Assembly (NCBI RefSeq): GCF_014695375.1
Contig: NZ_JACJOG010000010.1
Location: 31,693-95,692 of the forward strand
Origin: Coleofasciculus sp. FACHB-T130
GTDB taxonomy: Bacteria > Cyanobacteriota > Cyanobacteriia > Cyanobacteriales > FACHB-T130
Direction: 5' to 3'
DNA length: 64,000 bases
The notes under the pieces are model-generated. The model did not search any database, was not told the DNA's origin, and worked only from the letters and a program-made list of their open reading frames with translations. A program made the translations under genes and the position numbers. Every line of letters starts with the position of its first letter. Within the stretch, counting starts at the first letter, position 1. This document shows positions 35,654 to 44,424 of this stretch, piece after piece.

Positions 35654-35863
35654 GGTTGCCAAGATTTTGTCCTGGGTCTTTACCATCGCAATTCAAGGGT
35701 TGTGTGGAATATATCCGTAGGGGCATGGCAATTAAAAAGCCCCTACTTAATGGGCGCGGTTAAAACGTAGAGCCGCGATATCTTCCACTCAACTTAAGAA
35801 ACGCTATAAACGGTATTGAGCTAGCAATAAGCGAAAATACCAGTAAAATGCCTATCTCACCAT

Positions 35864-35911
35864 AATGCTATCTCTCAGACAGCAACGGATTGCCGATCTG
35901 GAGATAGCATT
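35864..35911 (-). terminator. Long hairpin just past trnL(UAA)
   Basis: AATGCTATCTC pairs perfectly with GAGATAGCATT (11 bp), with CAGA/TCTG and GCAA/TTGC continuing inside. It lies 21 bases beyond the tRNA 3' end on the minus strand. There is no clean T-run on that strand, so it may be an end-processing or bidirectional structure. Confidence 0.55.
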
Positions 35912-35982
35912 GATTTTGGCTTGAATTGAAATGGGGGCAGAGGGACTTGAACCCTCACGACCTTTTACGGTCAACGGATTTT

Positions 35983-36270
35983 CATTCTCTCGCAGCTTTC
36001 GCTACTGTCTTTTACGACTTTGAGAATTGGACTCTCCCTTTACCCTCGGCTTGACGTTAGGGTAGCTCCCGTCGAGTCTCTGCACCTTCCAAAGAGTTTT
36101 GAAGTTTGGTTTTTGAGTTTTGAGTTTTAAATTCACTCAGTCCTCAGTCCTCAATCTTCAAGCACTGGCTTTGGCTTGGCTCAGGATTGCCATGTCTGTT
36201 GCCAGATTTAGGTTTCCCTGAATTTGAGAGCCGTCACTTGACAGATTTCTCCATCAAGGCTCAGTTTTCT
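35983..36270 (-). ncRNA. Group I intron in trnL(UAA)
   Basis: A 288-nt self-splicing intron. Conserved core pieces on the minus strand are ACTGAGCCTTG near the 5' end, GGTGCAGAGACTCGACGGGA, GCTACCCTAACGTCAAGCC, GAGGGTAAAGGGAGAGTCC, and a terminal GAATG ending in the invariant G. It has no open reading frame. A peripheral loop of about 70 nt carries heptamer repeats (36139-36159) and complementary AAACTC/GAGTTTT-like stretches. Confidence 0.93.
36139..36159. repeat. Heptamers AGTCCTC inside the trnL intron loop
   Basis: Two exact AGTCCTC copies and a degenerate AATCTTC. This is the same heptamer as in the 31472 array. It sits in a loop position known to be length-variable in cyanobacterial trnL introns (P6b). 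Confidence 0.8.
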
Positions 36271-36557
36271 AAGTCCGTAGCGTCTGCCATTCCGCCATGC
36301 CCCCCCGATGGGGAGAAGTGTCGTTACGTATCTTCTACAAAACTAACTTCATTGTCTATTGCACCATTAAATGGGGACTTTATGCAACTATTCCTTTAGT
36401 AGTCTCACTAATTAAGCGGCTGATTCCAGCAAACGGTAAAATATGGACAGTTCGTCGGGTGTCTAAACGGATAGTTCTCTGTTGGGAGACTTTTTGTGTT
36501 GATGTCCGCGCCGGGACGCCGGTACTCGCGCTCGTTCTTCTACCGCCAGAAAAAATT

Positions 36558-36770
36558 ATGATGGTTGCGATATTGTATCTAGTTTTGAGTGGAGCCTACC
36601 TGGTAGTGATTCCCTTCGCCCTGTATGCCTACCTGCAACAGCGTTGGTATGTGGCTAGCTCCTTTGAACGGAGTTTCATGTATTTCCTGGTTTTCTTTTT
36701 CTTCCCAGGTTTGTTGCTCCTCAGCCCATTTTTGAATTTTCGACCCAAGCGGCGGCAAGTTCAGAGTTAA
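36558..36770 (+). CDS. ndhL: NDH-1 subunit NdhL
   Basis: A 70-residue membrane subunit of the photosynthetic NDH-1 complex (cyclic electron flow, respiration and CO2 uptake; formerly ictA). Two hydrophobic helices (about 3-22 and 34-57) flank [19 protein letters not shown], and the C-terminus [15 protein letters not shown] matches the family signature. ATG 36558 and 36561 are both possible; codons further upstream in frame overlap the tRNA gene on the other strand and are not coding. The order ndhL, DUF3007 gene, trpA is familiar from other cyanobacteria. Confidence 0.93.
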   Translation: MMVAILYLVLSGAYLVVIPFALYAYLQQRWYVASSFERSFMYFLVFFFFPGLLLLSPFLNFRPKRRQVQS

Positions 36771-36794
36771 AGTTTGTCGTTGGGTAAGCGCTAA

Positions 36795-37106
36795 ATGCGA
36801 CGAATTGACATCATTGGAATTGGCATCGGCGTCTTTGCCGCCGGTGGAATTGTGTATTTGCTGTTGCTGGTGGCTGGGCTAGATAGCCTGGAAGCGGGGA
36901 TTTGGAGTCAAGTTTTCCTAGTGGGCGGGTTGGTTGGCTGGCTGCTGACCTACCTGTTCCGAGTCGGAACGAAACGGATGACCTATAACCAGCAGCTCAA
37001 AGACTATGAAGAAGCCGTTTTACAAAAGCGACTGGAAGAATTGACGCCAGAAGAACTGGCTCAGCTGCAAGCTGAAATCGAACGGGAAAACAAATTAAAA
37101 AAATAG
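36795..37106 (+). CDS. DUF3007 family protein
   Basis: A 103-residue membrane protein with two helices (about 5-27 and 38-58) and a charged helical tail (YEEAVLQKRLEELTPEELAQLQAEIE). It is conserved in cyanobacteria and plastid lineages; function unknown. It starts 24 bp after ndhL and is probably in the same transcript. A triple heptamer repeat and trpA follow. Confidence 0.85.
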   Translation: MRRIDIIGIGIGVFAAGGIVYLLLLVAGLDSLEAGIWSQVFLVGGLVGWLLTYLFRVGTKRMTYNQQLKDYEEAVLQKRLEELTPEELAQLQAEIERENKLKK

Positions 37107-37223
37107 CTGATAGCCGTTAGCGGTCAGGTGTGTAGGGGCACGGTAATGCTGTGCCCGTATAAGAGCCTGTAGTTTCTTGTTTGCCCCTGACTGCTGATCC
37201 GTGAATTGCTAACGCCCGAAGTG

Positions 37224-37244
37224 CCACTGACCACTGACCACTGA
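37224..37244. repeat. Triple heptamer CCACTGA
   Basis: Three exact CCACTGA copies end 11 bases before the trpA start codon, so they overlap or displace the expected ribosome-binding region. Confidence 0.85.
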
Positions 37245-37254
37245 TTTTTGACAA

Positions 37255-38052
37255 ATGACTTCAATTTCCGAGTGCTTTGAGTCTCTCGCGCGTCGCTCTG
37301 AATGTGCCTTAATTCCCTTTATCACAGCGGGAGATCCGGATCTGGAGACCACGGCTAAGGCGTTAAAAGTTCTTGATGCCGCCGGTGCTGACATGATTGA
37401 ACTGGGCGTTCCCTATTCAGATCCGTTGGCAGATGGACCTACGATTCAAGCTGCCGCGACTCGCGCCTTGCAACGGGGAACCCGCTTGGAACAGGTAATA
37501 GAGATGGTATCCGGGGTTAGCAAAGAGGTGCGATCGCCTATCGTCCTATTTACCTACTACAACCCGATTCTAAACCGAGGCATTGAAACGTTCTTCAAGC
37601 AGATTGCGAATGCTGGGGTGCGGGGATTGGTCGTGCCAGATTTGCCATTGGAGGAGTCTTCCAACCTGCTGGAAACTGCTGCCAGTATGGGAATTGATGT
37701 AATTTTATTGGTCGCGCCTACCAGTTCTCCAGAGCGAATAGAAGCGATCGCGCGTCAGTCTCAGGGATTCATTTACTTGGTGAGTGTCACTGGCGTAACG
37801 GGAATGCGCTCTGGACTGGACTCGCGGGTGCAAGATATCCTCAAGCAGATCCGAAGCGTTACGGATAAGCCCATTGGCATTGGGTTTGGCATCTCCGAGC
37901 CAGAACACGCCCGTCAGGTGAAAGACTGGGGGGCAGATGCTGCAATTGTCGGGAGTGCCTTGGTGAAACGTTTGGCAGAAGGAACACCCGAACAGGGACT
38001 CGATGCGATCGCTGAGTTTTGCCGGAGTTTGAAAACGGCGATTACAACCTAA
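37255..38052 (+). CDS. trpA: Tryptophan synthase alpha subunit
   Basis: A 265-residue TIM-barrel subunit that cleaves indole-3-glycerol phosphate to indole and glyceraldehyde 3-phosphate in complex with TrpB. Catalytic Glu and Asp are in [16 protein letters not shown]. Other signatures are [28 protein letters not shown], and the phosphate site GFGISEP. Length is normal. It follows the DUF3007 gene by 148 bp. No ribosome site is evident because of the heptamer repeat. A perfect 18-bp terminator hairpin separates it from cheB. Confidence 0.97.
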   Translation: MTSISECFESLARRSECALIPFITAGDPDLETTAKALKVLDAAGADMIELGVPYSDPLADGPTIQAAATRALQRGTRLEQVIEMVSGVSKEVRSPIVLFTYYNPILNRGIETFFKQIANAGVRGLVVPDLPLEESSNLLETAASMGIDVILLVAPTSSPERIEAIARQSQGFIYLVSVTGVTGMRSGLDSRVQDILKQIRSVTDKPIGIGFGISEPEHARQVKDWGADAAIVGSALVKRLAEGTPEQGLDAIAEFCRSLKTAITT

Positions 38053-38073
38053 CCCCGTTTGTCAAGTAGTGAG

Positions 38074-38121
38074 TTTTAAGTGATGAGTTTTTTAATTCAA
38101 AACTCATCACTTAAAATTTTT
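38074..38121. terminator. Bidirectional terminator between trpA and cheB
   Basis: TTTTAAGTGATGAGTTTT (38074-38091) and AAAACTCATCACTTAAAA (38099-38116) form a perfect 18-bp stem with a 7-base loop. T-rich sequence flanks both strands. It serves the two convergent genes. Confidence 0.85.
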
Positions 38122-38146
38122 GTCCGCCCAATTACCGATTAAATAA

Positions 38147-39208
38147 CTAATCGCCACCCCTGATTTTGGCGAGTAACATGGGCGCGATCTCGGTGACGGG
38201 CAAAACATACTGTGCTGCACCGAGGGCGATCGCTTCTTTTGGCATTCCAAACACCACACAGCTTTTCTCATCTTGGGCAATGGTAATGCCACCGGCACGA
38301 GCGATCGCTTCCATCCCTTCCGCACCGTCTCTACCCATCCCAGTCAACAATATCCCCACCGCTCCTTGACCGTAGAAACTCGCCACCGACTTAAAAGTAA
38401 CCGTGACAGAGGGGCGATGTCCCCCCACTGGCGGGGCGGCAGAATGACAAAATCTGCCTTGAGTATCCAATTCTAAATGCAGCCGTTCCGGTGGAAAATA
38501 AATCGTTCCCGCTTTTGGTATTTCCCCAGCACGGGCAATTTTGACGGGCAAACGACATTCCAACCCTAACCAATCCACCATTCCCTGCAAAAACCCCTCG
38601 CTGATGTGTTGAATACAAATCACTGGGAGGGGGAAATTCGCTGGCAGATGGATAAGAATGTTGTATAAAGCTTGCGGCCCTCCAGTAGACGCGCCAATTG
38701 CCACGATTTTGGATTTTTGATGGGGGATTTTAGATGGGGAATTTATCGTCGAAAATTTAAAATCCAAAACTGGCTTCTTCCGATACTGGGTAAAGACACT
38801 CACGCCAGACAGGATTTTAATCTTGCCGATTAACTCCTGTTTTACTAACTCATAATCCGATCCCGCACCACCACGAGGCTTGGGAAAAATATCCACTGCC
38901 CCCGCCTCTAAAAGCCGGAAAACATTTTGCTTATCCTCTTCCTGTACCGAAGTGCTAATCACCAGAATCGGACGAGGATAAGTTGCCATAACCTCAGAGA
39001 TAAATTCCAGACCGTCCATCTGTGGCATATGTAGGTCTGTGCAAATCACCTGTGGCGAACAAGAAGGAATCAATGCCAATGCTTCCCGACCCGTTTGAGC
39101 CATTCCCACCACTTCAATTTCTGGTGAGGATGACAGAATCCGTTTCAGCACTGCCATTGCAATCGCAGAATCGTCTACTAATAAAACTCGAATTGGCATT
39201 TTGTTCAT
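38147..39208 (-). CDS. cheB: Chemotaxis methylesterase CheB (REC + esterase)
   Basis: A 353-residue protein-glutamate methylesterase/deamidase. The receiver (about 4-122) has VDDSAIA and Asp58 in CTDLHMPQMDG. The esterase domain (about 166-350) has Ser174 in GASTGGP, His201 in IQHISEG and Asp294 in GMGRDGAEG. It resets receptor methylation after phosphorylation by CheA, encoded 45 bp upstream, and closes the adaptation loop with the CheR in this locus. The interdomain linker (about 146-167) is encoded by a repeat-like AAAATCC/GGATTTT tract (38703-38768). It is last in the che run, ahead of the terminator at 38074. Confidence 0.96.
   Translation of the reverse strand: MNKMPIRVLLVDDSAIAMAVLKRILSSSPEIEVVGMAQTGREALALIPSCSPQVICTDLHMPQMDGLEFISEVMATYPRPILVISTSVQEEDKQNVFRLLEAGAVDIFPKPRGGAGSDYELVKQELIGKIKILSGVSVFTQYRKKPVLDFKFSTINSPSKIPHQKSKIVAIGASTGGPQALYNILIHLPANFPLPVICIQHISEGFLQGMVDWLGLECRLPVKIARAGEIPKAGTIYFPPERLHLELDTQGRFCHSAAPPVGGHRPSVTVTFKSVASFYGQGAVGILLTGMGRDGAEGMEAIARAGGITIAQDEKSCVVFGMPKEAIALGAAQYVLPVTEIAPMLLAKIRGGD
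38703..38768. repeat. GGATTTT/AAAATCC inverted repeat tract within cheB
   Basis: TTTTGGATTTTTGATGG at the left and AAAATTTAAAATCCAAAA at the right form an imperfect inverted repeat around short GATGGGG units. Similar AATCCAAAA-type text occurs at about 18422. It encodes the cheB linker in frame. Confidence 0.5.
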
Positions 39209-39253
39209 TGCTAATTGCTAATTATTCAAAAGCCATTAGCGATTAGCGATTAA

Positions 39254-41797
39254 CTACACAAGTCTTCTTAAGGTTTCTAATAATATTTCTTGGTTAAAAG
39301 TGCCTTTGGTAATGTAAGCATTCGCACCAGCTTCTGCACCTCTGCGTTTATCTTCATCTGAAGCCAGAGATGTCACCAGAATGATTGGAATTTCATTATA
39401 TTCCTTATTCTGGCGAATCTTTGCAGCAAAACCCAGACCGTCCAAATTCGGCATTTGCACATCGGAAATCACTGCATCAAAAGAACGAGTTTTAAGTTTG
39501 TTGAAACCGTCCAATCCGTCCACTGCTGTTACCACTTCATAACCCGCACCTTCCAGAATGCGTTTTTCTTGAGTGCGAATGGCAATGGAATCTTCTGTCA
39601 ACAAGATTACGGGTTTTCTGGTCTCTTCTGTAATGGGTGCAAACGATTTTCCAAGCGGGTTTCGTTTTCGCACAGATTTAATTAAATCTGAAGGATTTAG
39701 AATCATGCAAACTTCCCCGGTACCGAGGATAGTTGCGCCAACTACATTGCGAACTCGCTTAAGTAATTTACTTTGAGATTTGAGTACCACATCCTGTTGA
39801 TCTACCCAGCCATCAACGAATAGTCCCAGTTGGTCATCTCCCACTTTCAAAATAATGCAGGGCAGTTGTTCTAAATCGGTAGAAGTCGTTCGTTGTCCGT
39901 TGCTACTGGCGACTGGAAATTCCAGCAAATCTGCCAGTCGCGCGACGGAAACCGGGTGTCCATTCACAACGATGGTTTCTCTGCCTTCAATCGTAAAAAT
40001 TTGATTCTGGGAAATCAACCGCATTGTTTGCACAAACTCCACTGGAAGGGCGTAAGCTTTTCCGCTCACTTCCACAATCAGTACCGGCGCGGTTGCCAGG
40101 GTCGTGCCTAAACAGAGCCGAAGCGTGCAGCCTTTTCCAGGTGTTGATTCAACCTCAATGCTGCCTTTGAGACGTTCTACATTGGTGCGAACCACGTCTA
40201 ACCCTACGCCTCTGCCTGAAACCTCGGTCACAAAAGTCCGCGTTGAGAAACCAGGGGCAAAAATCAACGAGTGAATTTGAGCCGGTGTCATGGCTGCAAG
40301 TTCTTCTTCCCGGCAGAGTCCGCGTTTGAGAGCTGTCTGCTTAATCTTTTCGATGTCTAATCCTTGCCCATCATCCTTAATGGCGATCGCAATATTTGTG
40401 GCAGTTTGGTAGCTTTTGATCTGAATAGTAGCGGTACGCGGCTTTCCCTGCGCTTCCCGCTCTGCTGGTGTCTCAATACCATGATCGACGCAGTTGCGAA
40501 GGATATGCATCAAGGGGTCTTTCATTTCTTCCAAGATGCGCTTGTCCGCTTTGGTTTCGCCGCCTTCAATGACCAGATTGACTTCTTTATTTTGCTGTCT
40601 GGCTAAATCCCGTACCATCCGGGGAAATAACTGAAAAATGGTGGATAGGGGCAACAGGCGGAGAGTGCGAATGCCTTCTTCCAAGTCACCGGCAATGGTG
40701 TCCAGTCTGGCGGTATCTTCATAGATGGCATCTCTTAACTGGTTGATCAGAACTCCCAGGCGCTCATCGAAGTCCTGTAGAGGCTGGCTTCCCCCGTTCA
40801 TACTGTAGGAGTGTCCCCCCAACGGCGCTGTAGAGATGGGGTCTCTCCGCCCGTTCTGAGGGGAAGCAGTGAAACTTACCGCTTGCCTGTCACCTGTTAT
40901 CTTTTCTTTGTGTAGGCTCAGGGCTGAAGTTTTCTGCACGCTTAGACGGCTCGACTCCTCCCATAGCGTCACGATTTCCTCAATTTCAGCGAGTCGATGG
41001 GCAATGCGGATTTTGGTAACGGTGAGTTCGCCTGCTTGGGTCAGCAATGCATCAAGATTGCGGGTTTCGACGCGAATCGTTTCAATGCGGTAGGGTTCGC
41101 CGAGGGCAACGGGGGGGGAGTTTGGGTGTTGAGAGCCGTTGTGCGAAAAGTTGGGTGGACTGTCCTTACTGTTGGGAGCATCAGGGGCAGGTTTGACACC
41201 CACCTCCACTGGTGTGAGGGATGCGGGTGTTTGGAGAAATGTTGTCTGTAATACTTCTATGTTGGCGGATGTTTCGGGCAGTTCGGAAGTTATATCCGGG
41301 GAAAGGGTTTCTTGCTCAATTGCTTCCTCATGTTCTGGCTGAACTGCTTCCTCATGTTCTGGCTGAACGCCTTCTTGGTCTAAATAATTCTGATTATTCT
41401 GATTCGCTGGAGTTGTAAATTCAGCTCCCATCATGTGGGCGAGGACGAGAAAGGTGTTGATACCTGTGGGTTCCCCGGTGACGGCTTCGCAGACCAGTTT
41501 GCGAATGGCATCTAAGCCTTGATAGAGGCGATCGCATATTGCAGATACCAGTTGTGTCTCGCCACGTTTGACACCTCCCAAAATATGTTCCAGCTGATGG
41601 GTGAGAGTTTCCACATCGCGCACGCCCAGCATTCGAGCATCACCTTTGAGACTGTGGGCTTCCCGCAATAATTCTTCTAGTCGAGCTTCGTCGTTGGGGT
41701 ACTTTTCTAAATGCAGCAACCCATCATCAAGTTTCTGCAAATGTTCTTCGCTGGCAATTTTGAATAAATCTCGGAGTTCGTCGTCTTCTATCATCAT
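39254..41797 (-). CDS. cheA: Hybrid chemotaxis kinase CheA-REC
   Basis: An 847-residue histidine kinase. The HPt domain (about 1-110) has phospho-acceptor His48 in REAHSLKGDARML. An acidic linker (about 115-235) contains PEHEEAVQPEHEEAIEQ. Then come the dimerisation domain (about 240-400), HATPase (about 400-560; HILRNCVDHGIE, DDGQGLD, GRGVGLDVV), CheW-like domain (about 565-700), and a C-terminal receiver (about 725-845) with Asp in AVISDVQMPNLDG. The fused receiver is as in WspE/FrzE-type kinases and may act as a phosphate sink or output relay. It lies between the MCP and cheB genes on the same strand. Confidence 0.96.
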   Translation of the reverse strand: MMIEDDELRDLFKIASEEHLQKLDDGLLHLEKYPNDEARLEELLREAHSLKGDARMLGVRDVETLTHQLEHILGGVKRGETQLVSAICDRLYQGLDAIRKLVCEAVTGEPTGINTFLVLAHMMGAEFTTPANQNNQNYLDQEGVQPEHEEAVQPEHEEAIEQETLSPDITSELPETSANIEVLQTTFLQTPASLTPVEVGVKPAPDAPNSKDSPPNFSHNGSQHPNSPPVALGEPYRIETIRVETRNLDALLTQAGELTVTKIRIAHRLAEIEEIVTLWEESSRLSVQKTSALSLHKEKITGDRQAVSFTASPQNGRRDPISTAPLGGHSYSMNGGSQPLQDFDERLGVLINQLRDAIYEDTARLDTIAGDLEEGIRTLRLLPLSTIFQLFPRMVRDLARQQNKEVNLVIEGGETKADKRILEEMKDPLMHILRNCVDHGIETPAEREAQGKPRTATIQIKSYQTATNIAIAIKDDGQGLDIEKIKQTALKRGLCREEELAAMTPAQIHSLIFAPGFSTRTFVTEVSGRGVGLDVVRTNVERLKGSIEVESTPGKGCTLRLCLGTTLATAPVLIVEVSGKAYALPVEFVQTMRLISQNQIFTIEGRETIVVNGHPVSVARLADLLEFPVASSNGQRTTSTDLEQLPCIILKVGDDQLGLFVDGWVDQQDVVLKSQSKLLKRVRNVVGATILGTGEVCMILNPSDLIKSVRKRNPLGKSFAPITEETRKPVILLTEDSIAIRTQEKRILEGAGYEVVTAVDGLDGFNKLKTRSFDAVISDVQMPNLDGLGFAAKIRQNKEYNEIPIILVTSLASDEDKRRGAEAGANAYITKGTFNQEILLETLRRLV
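41321..41368. repeat. 24-bp exact tandem repeat in cheA
   Basis: TGCTTCCTCATGTTCTGGCT plus GAAC occurs twice head to tail. It encodes the doubled QPEHEEAV/IEQ acidic unit in the CheA linker, and its length is a multiple of three. Confidence 0.9.
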
Positions 41798-42053
41798 GGT
41801 TAACTGAGAAGCTTTTAGCTTTCGATTCTTAGTTTTAGAGATAATTAGCCGTAATTTTTTGGGATATTTTTAAGCGAATATAGCAATCCTGATTGAATAG
41901 TGAAATTTTCTTTTGTTAACGAACCGCGTTGGCGGAGCCTGTGCCTTAGCGCTTAGACGCTCTAGCAAAGCAAGGGGAAGCTTAGGACGCCAAGTAAGAG
42001 AGAAAAAGGAGCAGATAATTTTACGACTTTTGCACGGATTGCTATAGGATTCG

Positions 42054-43634
42054 CTACACCACTGACTTGAGGTTCAGAGCCGCTTCATTCAATCTTTGGA
42101 TGCCGATTTTAGTTTGAGTAATGCCACTGGCATTTTCTTTAGCTGCGACATTAAGGCTGCTCATTGCATCAACGACTTGTTGAATCGCGATCGCTTGTTG
42201 TTTGGCAGAAAGCGAAATTTGTTGACTGTTTATGGCGATATTTTCGATGGCATCAGCCACGCCGGTGAATGCTTGTGCTGTGCCCTGAGCAGTTTTCACC
42301 CCAGCTTCCACCGTTTTCGTCCCTTCATCCGTCACCATCACCGTGACATTGATCGCGTTTTGAATATCGCTAACCAGGACGTTAATCTTTCCGGCAGATT
42401 TCTTACTTTGTTCTGCCAGTTTGCGAATTTCTGCCGCCACCACCGCAAAGCCTTTGCCGTGTTCGCCTGCTCGAACAGCTTCAACGGCTGCATTCAGTGC
42501 CAGCATATTCGTTTGGTTGGCTAAGTCACTCACCAAGCCAGAGATATTACCGATTTGATTCGTTTGCTCGGATAGACGGAGAATTTGAGAAGCGATCGCT
42601 CCCACTCTATCCTTGAGCAGTGCCATTTCCTCCAAAGTTCGCCCGACGGCTTGGCTTCCACCCTCCGTCAGCGACAGCACTTGCCGCGATCCAGTTGCTG
42701 CTGCCTCGGCTTGCTCTGCTGATTGCTGGGATGAAGCACCCAACTCATCCATCGTGATCGTGGTTTGATTTACAGACGCCGCTTGTTGAGCTGCCGTGCG
42801 TTCTTGTTGCTCTACCGTGGCAGCGATTTCTGATGAAGAAGTGACAATCGTGTTGACAATGCCAGATATTTTGGCACCGAGCGGCTTAGCAATCGTGATG
42901 CTGAAGAAAACACCAAAAATAATCGCAGTCAGGGGGCCAAGAATCATCCCAACAAACACCCAAAAAGAGGTTTGAGCCACATCTGTTTCTGCTACCTTCT
43001 GGGCTGCTTCCCCAAAGTTCTGGTTGTATTCCACAACTGCTAGCACCGATTCTGTGGCTGTGTTAAATGAGTTTAGTTCTTCATTTGCTGCCAGTTCGCT
43101 AAGTTCGTCCAGCAGGGCATCCGCCGCTTTTGCCCGTGCAAATTCTGGTGAAGTCTGCCTCTCCTGACTTACAAGCTCAGCCAGCCGATTCGCAGGATCT
43201 AAGACGCCCAGTTTGGCAAATTGTTGATAAATACCCAGGAATCTTTCATGGTCTTGCTGCCACCTTTTCCAGTCCCCAAGAAATTTTTGATAGAGCTTTT
43301 TTTCGTCGGCAGTCTGTGAAACTGACTCATATTGTTTAAACCCTTCATCAATCTGCGCTTTAGCATTTTTAATTCTATTCAATTCAAACTGGCGATTTTC
43401 GGTTTTCAAAAATGTATTGAGTAGCGCTCGTTCCGATGACTGGATTTGGGTCTGTCCTTCATTGATTTTCCACAATCCAGTTACGCTAGGCAAAGTATTA
43501 TTCCCCAGTGTATTAATATGGTCGCCCAGCCGAGTAGCTCCGCTCCAACCTACGAGAGCAACCACTAATACAATTAGACCCATTAGTAAAAATGAGCCGA
43601 TTAATCGAGATTGTAAAGATAAACTTTTAAACAT
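42054..43634 (-). CDS. Methyl-accepting chemotaxis protein
   Basis: A 526-residue receptor. TM1 is at about 10-32. The periplasmic four-helix-bundle-like region (about 35-215) precedes TM2 (about 222-247). The signalling domain follows almost at once, with hairpin tip [32 protein letters not shown] see no full HAMP domain between TM2 and the coiled coil; only [10 protein letters not shown] remains of its start. The tip is canonical for CheA/CheW binding, and the flanking helices carry Glu/Gln-rich methylation-site-like positions. It probably feeds the CheA encoded 257 bp downstream. A degraded relative sits just upstream at 44190-44414. Confidence 0.94.
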   Translation of the reverse strand: MFKSLSLQSRLIGSFLLMGLIVLVVALVGWSGATRLGDHINTLGNNTLPSVTGLWKINEGQTQIQSSERALLNTFLKTENRQFELNRIKNAKAQIDEGFKQYESVSQTADEKKLYQKFLGDWKRWQQDHERFLGIYQQFAKLGVLDPANRLAELVSQERQTSPEFARAKAADALLDELSELAANEELNSFNTATESVLAVVEYNQNFGEAAQKVAETDVAQTSFWVFVGMILGPLTAIIFGVFFSITIAKPLGAKISGIVNTIVTSSSEIAATVEQQERTAAQQAASVNQTTITMDELGASSQQSAEQAEAAATGSRQVLSLTEGGSQAVGRTLEEMALLKDRVGAIASQILRLSEQTNQIGNISGLVSDLANQTNMLALNAAVEAVRAGEHGKGFAVVAAEIRKLAEQSKKSAGKINVLVSDIQNAINVTVMVTDEGTKTVEAGVKTAQGTAQAFTGVADAIENIAINSQQISLSAKQQAIAIQQVVDAMSSLNVAAKENASGITQTKIGIQRLNEAALNLKSVV

Positions 43635-44189
43635 CAGACTTATCCTGCATTATTAAATTCGACGATTGGGTAAAGATTGAAGTCAGCTTTGTTTAGATTT
43701 TGTCGCTAAGTTTGATTTTGCTCGTACTAGTATTTTTTTGTTTCCTCAGTCAAGCCACCATAACTTGCTGGATAGCGATCGCTCAGGGCGATGCAAGGAG
43801 TGAGAGACAGTTAGTAACTTAAAACACTGTAGCTAATTTACCCTTTTTCTGACTTTTCGTTTTTAAATTTAATATACCTAGAGGATTAGTATAAATACTG
43901 GTGATAAATTCTTCTTAGGGCAGGTTCTCCTAAAAAATTGAATTGCCAAAGAGAGGATTGTTTAGGAAATGTAAAATTTCTTAGTTAAACCTGCGCCTAA
44001 CATCTCTATAATCCACCAAGAAAATACTCTTTGGAATTTTTTTAAAAATCTATACATACTTAGTTCTGTGTTAGAACGGCTCTTATTATTAATCCCTCTT
44101 CCGCTCTAGGAGTGTTAAGAGTTTAAAAAACTTAAAATATAGAAATGATATTTATTCACGCTGCTAACCAGCCGCATACAGATTAACCA
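43635..44189. other. Intergenic region upstream of MCP gene
   Basis: No gene is supported. On the minus strand near 43755-43790 a short frame reads AIAIQQVMVA, like the [10 protein letters not shown] of the MCP, perhaps another relic; this is too short to be sure. An AT-rich stretch spans about 43860-44160. Confidence 0.5.
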
Positions 44190-44414
44190 AATGACTGCCT
44201 CGAATCTCAACGCAGCTTTGTTGAGGTTTTAAGTGCCAATCGGTTGAGTAATGCCGCCGGTGTCTTTGGCTTGCTGATTGGGAGCCTTCAGCGCTCCAAC
44301 AACCTGTTAGATAGCGGCTTTCGCTCTTCTCAGCATCGCTGCCCCTTCTAATGTTAGCGATGCCGCCTGGGTTGCTTTCTCAACCAGCATTAAAGCTTTC
44401 TGGGCAATGGAATT
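44190..44414 (-). pseudogene. Degenerate C-terminal fragment of an MCP
   Basis: One minus-strand frame reads about 75 codons resembling an MCP C-terminus with two internal stops: AI*QVVGALKAPNQQAKDTGGITQPIGT*NLNKAAL, then RFEAVI. The intact MCP ends [43 protein letters not shown]. It begins 11 bases past the cheW-cheW stop. It is a relic of a second receptor gene in this locus. Confidence 0.8.
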
Positions 44415-44424
44415 TAACAACTAA

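Larger units (their letters stand above)
35932..36304 (-). tRNA. trnL-UAA: tRNA-Leu(UAA) split by a group I intron
   Basis: Exon 1 (36304-36271, 34 nt) reads GGGGGCATGGCGGAATGGCA and on to the anticodon-stem ACGGACTT. Exon 2 (35982-35932, 51 nt) begins AAAATCCGTTGACC and ends in TGCCCCCA. The acceptor arms GGGGGCA and TGCCCCC pair perfectly over 7 bp, the variable arm is ACC/GGT, and TTCAAGT is the T loop. Joining gives anticodon U|AA, interrupted after the first anticodon base as in plastid and cyanobacterial trnL(UAA). The mature tRNA is 85 nt; CCA is not encoded. It lies between an FHA gene and ndhL on the opposite strand. Confidence 0.95.

Noticed and set aside
36297..36557. Long N-terminal extension of NdhL
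   Set aside because: The upstream codons overlap trnL exon 1 and read as non-coding; the family start is at 36558.
41918..41985. Possible dispersed repeat between cheA and the MCP gene (GCGTTGGCGGAGCC, TTAGCGCTTAGACGC)
   Set aside because: Looks repeat-like, but without a genome to count copies I could not support a boundary or family.
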